Part shown: piece after piece, positions 37,218 to 45,890 of the stretch
How the letters are laid out: every line of letters begins with the position of its first letter
Numbering within the stretch: position 1 is the first letter of the stretch
From: Nocardia flavorosea NBRC 108225
GTDB lineage: Bacteria; Actinomycetota; Actinomycetes; Mycobacteriales; Mycobacteriaceae
Assembly: GCF_001613385.1 (NCBI RefSeq)
Contig: NZ_BDCG01000017.1
Coordinates: 186,001-250,000, forward strand
DNA length: 64,000 nucleotides
Direction: 5' to 3'
Translations under genes and position numbers: made by a program
The notes under the pieces: model-generated
The model's input: the letters and a program-made list of their open reading frames with translations, nothing else
Databases searched by the model: none
What the model was told of the DNA's origin: nothing

Positions 37218-38315
37218 TCAGGCCGATAGGCCCGTCCACTGCGTGGCAGTGTACGGGCCGGAGCCGGCGATACCGGTCCACCGGCTGATCACCGCGGTCA
37301 GGTTGTCGGGCGAGGACGACCCCGGGTGCAGATAGCCACCGTAGAGGTTCGGCAGTTGCGGGCGGCCGGCGTGCGCCGGCGAGGCCGTTGCGTCGTGCAC
37401 CACCTGCGTTTTCGCGGCGGACCACAGCGCGTCCGGGCGCGGCGCGGTACGGGTGCGAATGCTCAGGTCGGAGCAGTCGAAGTACGACATCACATAGACC
37501 GGACCGATACGTTCGACGGAGAATTCGCCGAGGTTGTTGCCGGGACCGAAGATCGGGGTCGGGGCTTGCCGGGCGGCGGGATACCAGCCCCATTCTCCGT
37601 CGATATGGGCCCAGTTCTGCTGGGCGGCGAAATCGCCGTGGAAGAAGGCGGCGGGGTCGTATCGGAAGAGGTGGATACCCCCGCGATCGTGGCGGAAATG
37701 GTGGCTGCCGTTCCACGGCTTGGCGAAGATATACAGGTAGCCGTCGGGATCGATACCGGCGAATGTCCACATACCGTAAGGATTCCCGTTGATACCGAGC
37801 GCGGCACCGGGCCAGTGGTGCGGGAAGTCCTGCCACGTGATGCCGTAATCGTCGGAGTAGGCGATACCCGAGAACGCGGAGCCGTCGGTATCGGAGTCCG
37901 GCGGGACCCAGGTGTGCACGGAGGTGTACTGAACGAAGGTGCGACCACCGAATTCGATGGCGTCGTTGGGGATACGCGAGACCTCCGTGACACCGAATCC
38001 GTTGTCCGCGTGGTGCCGGTAGTCGAACAGTTGTCCGGCCGGCCGGTCTCCCGGAAGCGGGCGCGTGAATTCGATGGCGCGGGCACCGGACGGATCGAAA
38101 TCGTCCTCGACCAGAATCAGTGGGGAACCGAGATAATCACCCGATTGTCCCGGCCCGCGCCAGCAGTCCCCCCACAGATAGCCCCAAGTGCCGTCGTGGA
38201 CGCGCCGATACGGGATACACAGATCACCGGACCCGAGTCCGCATCTGCCGGCCGAGTCGGCGGGTTCGTCACACAGCGGCGTACCGCTTCGAGCAAAGTC
38301 GTCGATTCCGGACAT
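37218..38315 (-). CDS. DUF4185 domain protein without visible signal peptide
   Basis: About 365 residues of a beta-propeller-like fold with family marks such as GSPLILVEDDFDP, GIAYSDDYGITWQDFPHHWPGAALG, GIDPDGYLYIFAKPW and GPVYVMSYFDCSDL. DUF4185 proteins resemble glycosidase-like, often secreted enzymes; none of the visible starts gives a signal sequence. ATG 38315 is used; a TTG at 38384 would add 23 residues but has a weak ribosome site. It converges with the GMC gene (9 nt between stops). Confidence 0.75.
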   Translation of the reverse strand: MSGIDDFARSGTPLCDEPADSAGRCGLGSGDLCIPYRRVHDGTWGYLWGDCWRGPGQSGDYLGSPLILVEDDFDPSGARAIEFTRPLPGDRPAGQLFDYRHHADNGFGVTEVSRIPNDAIEFGGRTFVQYTSVHTWVPPDSDTDGSAFSGIAYSDDYGITWQDFPHHWPGAALGINGNPYGMWTFAGIDPDGYLYIFAKPWNGSHHFRHDRGGIHLFRYDPAAFFHGDFAAQQNWAHIDGEWGWYPAARQAPTPIFGPGNNLGEFSVERIGPVYVMSYFDCSDLSIRTRTAPRPDALWSAAKTQVVHDATASPAHAGRPQLPNLYGGYLHPGSSSPDNLTAVISRWTGIAGSGPYTATQWTGLSA

Positions 38316-38411
38316 CTGCCCCAGCGTAGCCGGTGCCGCTCTGGACCGAATATCCGGCAGCCCCAACAGTATTGACTCCGACAATTTTCCAGGCGACTTC
38401 GGCAGATATGA

Positions 38412-38448
38412 GAACAGCCCGCCGGATTTCCGATCCGGCGGGCTGTTC
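38412..38448 (-). terminator. Strong 16-bp hairpin terminator of the 32-residue peptide gene
   Basis: GAACAGCCCGCCGGAT (38412-38427) pairs perfectly with its complement at 38433-38448 around a 5-nt loop. It starts 33 nt after the stop of the small peptide gene and lies just upstream of the DUF4185 gene. It has no U-tract, as in I-shaped actinobacterial terminators. Confidence 0.85.
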
Positions 38449-38480
38449 CTGCAGGTCTACCTGCGTACACGAGCCACTTG

Positions 38481-38579
38481 TCACTCGGCGGAGAAGCTCG
38501 TCAGATCGCCGAATCCACTGAAAATGCTCCCGAACGCACCCAGCAGAGTCCCGAGGTTTCCCAGGTCGACAGAACCCAT
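38481..38579 (-). CDS. 32-residue amphipathic peptide, possible channel-forming or surface-active peptide
   Basis: A short gene with ATG at 38579 and TGA at 38483. The peptide starts MGSVDLGNLGTLLGAFGS and ends in IFSGFGDLTSFSAE. Hydrophobic residues at 6, 9, 12/13, 16, 19/20, 23 and 26 form one face of a helix, and Gly at 7, 10, 14 and 17 another. It has no signal peptide and is slightly acidic. GGAGAAGGA stands before the ATG; a promoter (38645-38672) lies upstream and a 16-bp terminator downstream, so the unit is complete. It resembles in size and style the PorA/PorH mini-porins of corynebacteria, but there is no clear sequence identity; that function is a guess. Confidence 0.65.
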   Translation of the reverse strand: MGSVDLGNLGTLLGAFGSIFSGFGDLTSFSAE

Positions 38580-38644
38580 TTCCTTCTCCAATCAATCATC
38601 CAACCGATGACGCCCTGCGCGCCGTCCACATTGGTAGTGCCGTA

Positions 38645-38672
38645 ATCCTAACGTACTCGTTCCGTTTTGCAA
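38645..38672 (-). promoter_or_regulatory. Predicted promoter of the 32-residue peptide gene
   Basis: On the minus strand a -35 TTGCAA (38667-38672) and a -10 TAGGAT (38645-38650) are 16 bp apart, close to the housekeeping sigma consensus. Transcription would start near 38638, giving a leader of about 59 nt and a total transcript of about 230 nt. Confidence 0.6.
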
Positions 38673-38789
38673 ACGTGATACGAAACCGAGGTTAATAGAA
38701 ATCAAATCAGAGCGCGATCCAAATTCGATCGATGGAATTACACGAGTGTATTACATCGAATTATCTTGCGCGCCCTGATCACTCGGATA

Positions 38790-38818
38790 ATTACGGAAAT
38801 ACCGGACATTTCCGTAAT
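38790..38818. repeat. Perfect 11-bp inverted repeat
   Basis: ATTACGGAAAT (38790-38800) and ATTTCCGTAAT (38808-38818) are separated by 7 nt. It lies about 120 bp upstream of the peptide's -35 box. It may be an operator for a dimeric regulator or an AU-rich hairpin ending the methyltransferase transcript, whose stop is about 190 nt away. Confidence 0.65.
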
Positions 38819-39010
38819 ACTGCGGCCACCCCGAGCCGCGAGTGCGCCGGCACCTGCCACCGGGCGAGCGCACGGGTCACCGCCCTCCACCACAGAAGGT
38901 GACGAACCGGTCGTTCAGCAGATATCCGTTGCCGCCCGGCACCGGCCGGGAATCCGTAGCGCCCGCCCACCCGGCCCGGCTCTCACACCACGGGCCGGGT
39001 ACGAGCAGGA

Positions 39011-40186
<1,176 letters not shown>

Positions 40187-40936
40187 ATGGACATGCTTCA
40201 CCTGGAACACTTCGCGCTGGGCTGGCTCACGCCGGCGCTGGCGTATTTTCTCTCGGCCACCGGCTGCGCCATCGGACTACAGTGCACCAAACAGGCGCGC
40301 CGGGGCCGGCGCCGGCTCGGCTGGCTGATCATGGCCTCGATCGCCATCGGGGGAACCGGTATCTGGGTCATGCATTTCGTTGCGATGCTCGGCTTTTCGA
40401 TCGACGGCGCCCAGATCCGCTTCGACGTCCCGCTCACCGTGCTCAGCGCGGCCCTCGCGATCGGGGTCGTCGGCGTCGGCCTCTATCTGGTGAGCACACC
40501 CGGTTCCGGGCTCGCCATCCTGCTCACCGGCGGAGTGATCACCGGCCTGGGAATCGGTGCCATGCACTACACGGGTATGGCGGCGATGCAAACCGACGCC
40601 CAGATCGATTACGACCCGGTTCGTATCGCCCTCTCCCTGGTGATCGCCATGGGCGCGGCCACCGTCACCCTGTGGTTCAGCCTGCGCTCCTGGGGTGCGG
40701 TCTCCACGGTGGGTGCGGCACTGGTGATGGCGGCAGGTGTGGCGACCATGCACTACACCGGTATGTCCGCGATGCACGCCCATGCCGCCGCCCACCCCGC
40801 GGAACCGCAGGGCGCCGAAGCGCTGGAGGTACTCGGCCCGCTGATCGGCGCGATCAGTGTCGTCACCGTCGGGCTCCTGATCGGCATCAGTATGACGCTG
40901 ACGGACCCACACCGGACGTCGGCGCCGGAACGCTGA
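40187..40936 (+). CDS. MHYT-domain membrane sensor protein
   Basis: A 249-residue integral membrane protein with seven predicted helices. Three repeats of the MHYT motif are visible: MHFVAM (62-67), MHYTGM (126-131) and MHYTGM (188-193). These are predicted to bind copper near the outer membrane face and to sense O2, CO or NO. Most MHYT proteins carry a GGDEF, EAL or kinase output domain; this one stops after the membrane domain, so any output must be through a partner. The ATG at 40187 is followed by a second one two codons on. Confidence 0.88.
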   Translation: MDMLHLEHFALGWLTPALAYFLSATGCAIGLQCTKQARRGRRRLGWLIMASIAIGGTGIWVMHFVAMLGFSIDGAQIRFDVPLTVLSAALAIGVVGVGLYLVSTPGSGLAILLTGGVITGLGIGAMHYTGMAAMQTDAQIDYDPVRIALSLVIAMGAATVTLWFSLRSWGAVSTVGAALVMAAGVATMHYTGMSAMHAHAAAHPAEPQGAEALEVLGPLIGAISVVTVGLLIGISMTLTDPHRTSAPER

Positions 40937-40987
40937 GGGCCGCATCCGGATTCACTCGGCGAACGCGCTTCGACCGGGGCGCAGCCG

Positions 40988-41326
40988 TCAGCCGAGCAGT
41001 TGTCTTTTCGCCGCGGCGAATCCGTCATCGGAGAGCACACCCGAGGCGTGGAGTTCACCGAGTCTGTGCAGCTTGTCGACCAGGTCCTCCGATTCCGCCG
41101 CCGCGGGCGCCGGAGCCGGCCGAGCGTAGGGATCCGGCTGACCGTACTGCTGCGAAGGGGGCGGCGGTGCCTGTTGCGCCCCGTAGGCCCGGCTCTCCGC
41201 GGCGCGCCGCTGCGCATGCCGATCGACCGCGTTCGCCGTCGCACGGGCGGTACCCGCCACCACCGCAGTGCGGGCCACCGTGCCGAGCAGCCCAGGCCGG
41301 CCGATACGTCCTGCACGGAACACCAT
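40988..41326 (-). CDS. SHOCT-domain protein
   Basis: A 112-residue protein. The N-terminal part is basic and Ala-rich (MVFRAGRIGRPGLLGTVART), the centre is Pro/Gln/Tyr-rich and probably disordered, and the last 30 residues form a SHOCT domain: EDLVDKLHRLGELHASGVLSDDGFAAAKRQLLG. SHOCT domains are short C-terminal oligomerisation motifs. ATAAGGAGA precedes the ATG at 41326, and the DUF6325 stop lies 10 nt upstream, so the two are co-transcribed; they are a recurrent pair in actinobacteria. Confidence 0.85.
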   Translation of the reverse strand: MVFRAGRIGRPGLLGTVARTAVVAGTARATANAVDRHAQRRAAESRAYGAQQAPPPPSQQYGQPDPYARPAPAPAAAESEDLVDKLHRLGELHASGVLSDDGFAAAKRQLLG

Positions 41327-41336
41327 GTGATTCTCC

Positions 41337-41765
41337 TTATCGAGTGACTGCCGACGATGCCGCCGCCACAGCATCCCGGGGAATCTGCACATGCAGCGCG
41401 ACCTCGCCCCCCGCACCGCGGACCATGCCGGCCAGCTTGCAGGCCCAAGTCTGCTCGTAGGCGATCACGACGGCGGAAGTCCCGGGTTCCATCGCCGCCC
41501 GTACAACGTCGAGATCCTCGTCGCTGACCAGACCGCGGGAATCGACGGTGAGCCCGTCGAGCCCGATATCGGTGAGCGATTCGTCGACTTCTACCTGGCC
41601 GAGCTCGCCCTTCTCGTCCATGGCCAGATAGATGAGGTCGAGGACCGTGACATAGCCGCGGTCCACCACCTCGGCCAGCGCGGATGTCACCGACCGGTCG
41701 ATCCGTGCACCGGGGAAGGAGAGAACGACCAATTCGACCGGGCCGAGATCCGAGGTGTAGGTCAT
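41337..41765 (-). CDS. DUF6325 family protein
   Basis: A 142-residue protein of the DUF6325 family. Features are GPVELVVLSFPGARIDRSVTSALAEVVDRGYVTVLDLIYLAMDEKGEL, an alpha-beta start like a ferredoxin-fold domain, and SAVVIAYEQTWACKLAGMVRGAGGEVALHVQIPRDAV near the end. It lies upstream of the SHOCT gene in the same transcript. Members are thought to be envelope or stress-related proteins; their role is unproved. ATG 41765 is used; an upstream frame extends it by 15 residues without support. Confidence 0.8.
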   Translation of the reverse strand: MTYTSDLGPVELVVLSFPGARIDRSVTSALAEVVDRGYVTVLDLIYLAMDEKGELGQVEVDESLTDIGLDGLTVDSRGLVSDEDLDVVRAAMEPGTSAVVIAYEQTWACKLAGMVRGAGGEVALHVQIPRDAVAAASSAVTR

Positions 41766-41868
41766 CACGTCATGGTGGCGTCCCGGCCTCGCAAACGCAT
41801 CACCCGCCACGGATGAGGTCGCCCGGACCGACGACAGAGCCAGCGCACCCGGGGCACGCCGCCCCGGC

Positions 41869-42282
41869 TCATCGCCGATCCGGGGTCCAGGTGGTCACAG
41901 CCCAGATCACCACGATGTCGAGAACGATCACGAGAATCGACCACCACGGGTAGTACGGGAGCCACAGGAAGTTCCCGATGATCGACAGGGCGGCCAGGAA
42001 TACCGCGGTGACCCGCGCCCAGACCGCCCCGGCCAGCAGGCCGACTGCCGCGATCACGATCAGCGCGCCCACCACGATATGCACCCAACCCCAGGTCGTG
42101 GTGTCCAATTGGTACAGGTAATCCCGTCCTTCGACGAAAAGGTCGTCGCCCGCGACGGCGGAACCGCCCGCGAGAATGGACAGTACCCCGACCGTGAGCA
42201 GGAGCACCGCTACCCCGAGCGAGGTCACGGCCGCCACCCCTTGTGCGACCGGATTGCGGGGCGAACCAGTCGTATGCGCCAT
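41869..42282 (-). CDS. DUF7144-like membrane protein
   Basis: A 137-residue membrane protein with four helices (about 15-40, 66-83, 86-101 and 106-128). Motifs GRDYLYQLDTTTWGWVHIVVGALI and FLWLPYYPWWSILVIVLDIVVIWAV are characteristic of this small four-helix actinobacterial family. It lies about 100 nt upstream of the DUF6325-SHOCT pair in the same direction, and these genes are often found near each other. Its function is unknown. Confidence 0.8.
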   Translation of the reverse strand: MAHTTGSPRNPVAQGVAAVTSLGVAVLLLTVGVLSILAGGSAVAGDDLFVEGRDYLYQLDTTTWGWVHIVVGALIVIAAVGLLAGAVWARVTAVFLAALSIIGNFLWLPYYPWWSILVIVLDIVVIWAVTTWTPDRR

Positions 42283-42370
42283 GAGTCCTCCTCATCCGAT
42301 CCCCCATGAACAGGTATGCCGTATCCGCGACGGCGGCCGCGTCACCCGGTGCGGATGAAGTCGCCGGGCC

Positions 42371-43336
42371 TCAATTCGCGATCCGGCTGCCGACCGTATG
42401 CACGAGCACGACATCGGGATGCCAGGGCACCAGATCGTGCACCGACCGTTCGAGGCTGCCGGTCGGGGGTAGCTCGCCCGGTGACAGCACCTGGATCGTC
42501 GCGGTATCCGATTGCAGGCTGACATCGGTTACCTGCGCGCCGGGCACATCTGCCAGCCAGTTCCGGGCCGCATCGGCGATCTGGTCGGCCCAGAGCGAGG
42601 ACAGCGAATTCACCATCATCGGGACGGCCACCACGATCAGCCCGGCCGCCAGCACCGCATACGCCCGCCCGCGCCGCTGGGCACCCGCCCCGGCTTCGGC
42701 CGGATACCCGGTGACCACCAGCACCACGGTGGCGGTGATGACCATGGCGACCATATTCGATGCGAACAGGACGAAAGCGCCCAGCGCCAGACCCGGCGCA
42801 CTCGACCCCAGGCACACCCCCACCACCGCCAGCGGCGGGACGAGCGAAATCGCGATGGCCACCCCGGGCAGAACATCACCGACATCGCGCCGGATGATCG
42901 CCACCACACCCACCAGCCCGGTGGCCAGCGCGGCCGTGAGATCCATCAGTTTCGGTGATGTACGGCCGACCACCTGCGAGTTCGACAGCACATTCGTCGG
43001 GTTCGGCAATACCTGTGCGAACAGGAAACCCACGAGAACGACCAGGACGATCCCCGCCAGGACGAGCAGTAGGCTGCGGGCGACCAGTTCTCCACGGCCG
43101 GTGGCGATACCGAGCCCCACACCGAGGATCGGCACCGACAACGGGGCAACGATCATCGCGCCGATCACGGTCGCGGTCGAATCGCCGACGACCCCGGACG
43201 CGGCGATGATGCCGGACAGGGTCAGCATGATCCAGAACGCGGAACGCTTCGTGGTCGTTTCCCCGATCCCCAGGTCGAGCCGGTCGGTGAGTTCGTCGAG
43301 TGTTCGTCGTTGACCAGCGGGGACCAGCAGTGACAT
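42371..43336 (-). CDS. DUF389 membrane protein
   Basis: A 321-residue membrane protein with about seven helices. The conserved DUF389 segment is TKRSAFWIMLTLSGIIAASGVVGDSTATVIGAMIVAPLSVPILG, then ALATGLVGVVAIIRRDVGDVLPGVAIAISLVPPLAVVG. The C-terminal 90 or so residues form a soluble domain (VTDVSLQSDTATIQVLSPGE). The family is widespread and of unknown function. ATG 43336 begins the hydrophilic lead MSLLVPAGQRRTLDELTD after GAGG. It lies upstream of the DUF7144-like gene with 88 nt between. Confidence 0.85.
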   Translation of the reverse strand: MSLLVPAGQRRTLDELTDRLDLGIGETTTKRSAFWIMLTLSGIIAASGVVGDSTATVIGAMIVAPLSVPILGVGLGIATGRGELVARSLLLVLAGIVLVVLVGFLFAQVLPNPTNVLSNSQVVGRTSPKLMDLTAALATGLVGVVAIIRRDVGDVLPGVAIAISLVPPLAVVGVCLGSSAPGLALGAFVLFASNMVAMVITATVVLVVTGYPAEAGAGAQRRGRAYAVLAAGLIVVAVPMMVNSLSSLWADQIADAARNWLADVPGAQVTDVSLQSDTATIQVLSPGELPPTGSLERSVHDLVPWHPDVVLVHTVGSRIAN

Positions 43337-43682
43337 GACGTGACCTCGATCCGGTTCGCGCGGCGCACGAGCAGCGTCGTGCCCGACCGCCGGCCTGCTC
43401 GAATATCCGTCGATCGTGCCCAGCGGTCCGCGGGACGACCTCATCCACGAAGGGTGAAACCACCCGCGCAACCACCCGGCACGACATATGGCCGGCGCGG
43501 CCCGGCCCGCTGTTTCCCGACGTTGTATGACGTCACCGTCACGCACAGCCGGCCGACGCAGCCCCCCGGCATGGCCCGTACAGGGTGTGTTTGCCCGGCA
43601 CCGGGCCGGGTACGGCGCCGATGACACCCGGTCGGTGGCACGGTCCGGCACCGGCCGACAACGCCTGGGAGGTGTGTGGACG
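43337..43682. other. Divergent promoter region with no gene
   Basis: About 345 nt between the DUF389 gene (minus) and the Cys-rich protein gene (plus). Direct GTCACCGTCACG repeats (about 43531-43542) lie roughly in the middle, possibly a regulator site. No coding motif was recognised. Confidence 0.45.
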
Positions 43683-43916
43683 ATGGCCATCTGTGTTACC
43701 TGCGGCAACGACTACGACAAGACGTTCACTGTCAGCCGTGACGGGCAGTCGTGGACATTCGACAGTTTCGAATGTGCCGCGAGCGAGCTCGCCCCGGTCT
43801 GCGCGCATTGTGGCTGCCGGGTGCTCGGCCACGGTGTCGAGGCGGCGGAACAGATATTCTGCTGTGCGCACTGCGCACGCCGGGCCGGGCACGGGGCCCT
43901 GGCCGATCACGCGTAG
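43683..43916 (+). CDS. Small cysteine-rich metal-binding protein
   Basis: A 77-residue protein with nine Cys: 4, 7, 31, 40, 43, 45, 60, 61 and 64. The first part, ICVTCGNDYDKTFTVSRDG, and FDSFECAASELAPVC look like a TRASH/zinc-ribbon unit; the second, CAHCGCRVLGHGVEAAEQIF followed by CCAHCARRAGH, resembles the Cys/His cluster of prokaryotic metallothioneins (CxxCxC...CCxxCAxxxGH). It probably binds Zn, Cu or Cd as a metal buffer. ATG 43683 is preceded by GGGAGG. No metal-sensing regulator adjoins. Confidence 0.75.
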   Translation: MAICVTCGNDYDKTFTVSRDGQSWTFDSFECAASELAPVCAHCGCRVLGHGVEAAEQIFCCAHCARRAGHGALADHA

Positions 43917-43951
43917 ATCAGCGCTAGGGCGGCGGCGAGGGCCGGGAGCGC

Positions 43952-44803
43952 TCACTCCAACCGCCGGCGTGCCCGTTCCAGTTCGGTGGTCGCGCTGCGG
44001 ACCTCTCGACGAGAGGCACGTTCGGCGTGCCGCGCGAAACGATGCTGTTCTTCGGCCGCGGCCAGTTCGGCCCGGAGTTCCGCGAGCCGCTCTTCACTGC
44101 GCCGGAGTTCCTCGGCGGCCCGCCGGGCGTTCTGTTCGGCGGCTTCCAGTGCACTTTTCGCCTGCTGCTCGACGGCCGGGAACTCCTCCGCTCGGCGTTC
44201 GCGTCGCCGCGCCTCGCGGTCGTCGTGATGCTTACCGCCCGCGCGTTTCGAGGATGCTTTCCGACTGGAGGACTCGTCCTGCGCTTCGGCGGTGACTTCG
44301 TCTTCCCGCACGACGGCGAGATCCGGTCCCACCGGGCCGAAACCCGAGTAGTTCGCCGCCGATGCCAGCGTCGCCGTACGAACCCTTTCGGCGATCTCGG
44401 GGTCGGCGAGGGCGGCGGTGAGGGTCTCACCGACCTGGCGGAGAACGGCGTCGTTCACCGGCTGTCCCTGCTCGGCGGCGACCGTGCCGGCCCGGGCGGC
44501 GAGTGCGTCGACCACCTGCCGCCGCTGCGCGGTGAGCGATCGCAGTTGTTTCCCGGACAGCTCCCGCTGCGCGGTACGCAGATCAGCACCCAGCCGCAGG
44601 AGTGCGGCGATTTCGTCGGGTGCCGCGCGCACCAGCATGTTCACCGTCCAGGCAGCCACTGTGGGTTTGCGCAGGGCAGCGATATCGGCGGCCAGTTTCT
44701 TGTTCCCTGCCTCCTTCGCGGCACGTACCTGTTCGTTGCGCGCGGCCACGAAGTCCGCGGGTGTTCGCCCGTACAGCTCCGCGGCCACTTCGCCCAGGCT
44801 CAT
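43952..44803 (-). CDS. Coiled-coil protein of unknown function
   Basis: A 283-residue cytosolic protein. The N-terminal half is helical with LGEVAAELYGRTPADFVAARNEQVRAAKEAG and RKPTVAAWTVNMLVRAAPDEIAALLRLG, a pattern shared by a conserved actinobacterial family without a name. The C-terminal 110 residues are a charged coiled coil (REARRRERRAEEF, then long Glu/Ala/Arg-rich heptads). No catalytic motif. It is divergent from the PAP2 gene with about 110 nt between. Confidence 0.65.
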   Translation of the reverse strand: MSLGEVAAELYGRTPADFVAARNEQVRAAKEAGNKKLAADIAALRKPTVAAWTVNMLVRAAPDEIAALLRLGADLRTAQRELSGKQLRSLTAQRRQVVDALAARAGTVAAEQGQPVNDAVLRQVGETLTAALADPEIAERVRTATLASAANYSGFGPVGPDLAVVREDEVTAEAQDESSSRKASSKRAGGKHHDDREARRRERRAEEFPAVEQQAKSALEAAEQNARRAAEELRRSEERLAELRAELAAAEEQHRFARHAERASRREVRSATTELERARRRLE

Positions 44804-44915
44804 ACCGCCCGAGCCTAATGCGCGCGTCGGCCGGGATGGCCGCGACTGGGCGGTGGATGCCATTTCCCGGTGGCCGCCCGTTCACCTTGCGGACGGCTGG
44901 TGGAAAACTGGTGAG

Positions 44916-45875
44916 ATGGGTGCCCCCGCAATCGAGGCGCCGGCCGGGCAGCGGCCGCGCTGGCTGCTGCGCAGCAGTGTGTGGTCGGCCTATCTGCTGG
45001 CATTGGCGGTTGTCACCGTCATGTTCGGACTGCCGACCGACCGGATATATCAGGCCGTCTGGATCATCGTCGGGATCGCCGCGTTCAATCCGGATCGGCC
45101 GTGGCGTGACCATATGCGCACGCTGATCGATTGGGTTCCGCTCATCGCTGCGCTGGTGGTCTACGACCACACGCGCGGTATCGCCAATACGCTCGGAATG
45201 CCGGTGCGGGTCGAGGAATTGGTGACGGCGGAGAGCTGGTTGTTCGGTGGCACGATCCCGACGGTGTGGTTACAGGACCACCTGATCCACGAGGGTGTGC
45301 AACCGTGGTGGACCCTGTTGACCGGTATCGTCTACACGAGCCATTTCGTTCTTCCCTGGCTTATCGCGGCGATCTTCTACGTACAGGCGCGCGAACGCTG
45401 GTCGAAGTATATGCGCCGGATCGTGCTCCTGTCCTATCTCGGTCTGCTCACCTATGTGCTGTTACCGGCGGCGCCCCCGTGGTACGCGGCCCGTGAGGGT
45501 GTCCTCGGCGCCGAGGTCTACCGGGGCACCGGGTTCGGGTTCCATCTGGTATCGGTGGATGTCAGCGGGGACTGGCTTGCGGCCCAAGGCAACCCGGTGG
45601 CGGCCCTGCCGTCGTTGCACTCCGCGTTCGCCCTGCTGGTGACGGTGGCGTTGTGGCCGCTGGCGCGGAACTGGTGGTGGAAGATCCCGCTGGCGCTGTT
45701 CCCCTTGGCGATGGCTTTCACGCTTGTCTACGGGGGCGAGCACTATGTGGTCGATGTGCTTGCGGGGTGGGGGTATGTCGGGCTGACGATTCTGCTGGCC
45801 CGCGCCTGGGAGCGCCGGCGCAAACCGGCCGGACCCCCGGCGGAGCAGGAGTCCGACGCGCTGCCGGCCCCGTGA
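44916..45875 (+). CDS. PAP2-family membrane phosphatase / inositolphosphotransferase-like
   Basis: A 319-residue membrane protein with six or more helices. The phosphatase motif parts are seen in NPVAALPSLHSAFALLV (PSxxH) and YGGEHYVVDVLAGW (the His-Asp segment). The length and the HFVLPWLIAAIFYVQARERWSKYMRR block fit the Aur1/inositol-phosphotransferase-like branch found in mycolate-containing bacteria. It likely acts on lipid phosphates at the outer face of the membrane. ATG 44916 is used. It converges with the TetR gene (15 nt between stops). Confidence 0.85.
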   Translation: MGAPAIEAPAGQRPRWLLRSSVWSAYLLALAVVTVMFGLPTDRIYQAVWIIVGIAAFNPDRPWRDHMRTLIDWVPLIAALVVYDHTRGIANTLGMPVRVEELVTAESWLFGGTIPTVWLQDHLIHEGVQPWWTLLTGIVYTSHFVLPWLIAAIFYVQARERWSKYMRRIVLLSYLGLLTYVLLPAAPPWYAAREGVLGAEVYRGTGFGFHLVSVDVSGDWLAAQGNPVAALPSLHSAFALLVTVALWPLARNWWWKIPLALFPLAMAFTLVYGGEHYVVDVLAGWGYVGLTILLARAWERRRKPAGPPAEQESDALPAP

Positions 45876-45890
45876 TCCGGGGCAGCGTGC

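Larger units (their letters stand above)
38580..39010. other. AT-rich intergenic region upstream of the small peptide gene
   Basis: About 430 nt, clearly lower in GC from 38640 to 38820 than the rest of the window. It contains the peptide's promoter and the 11-bp inverted repeat at 38790-38818. The part from 38820 to 39010 is again GC-rich, without a recognised gene. Confidence 0.6.
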
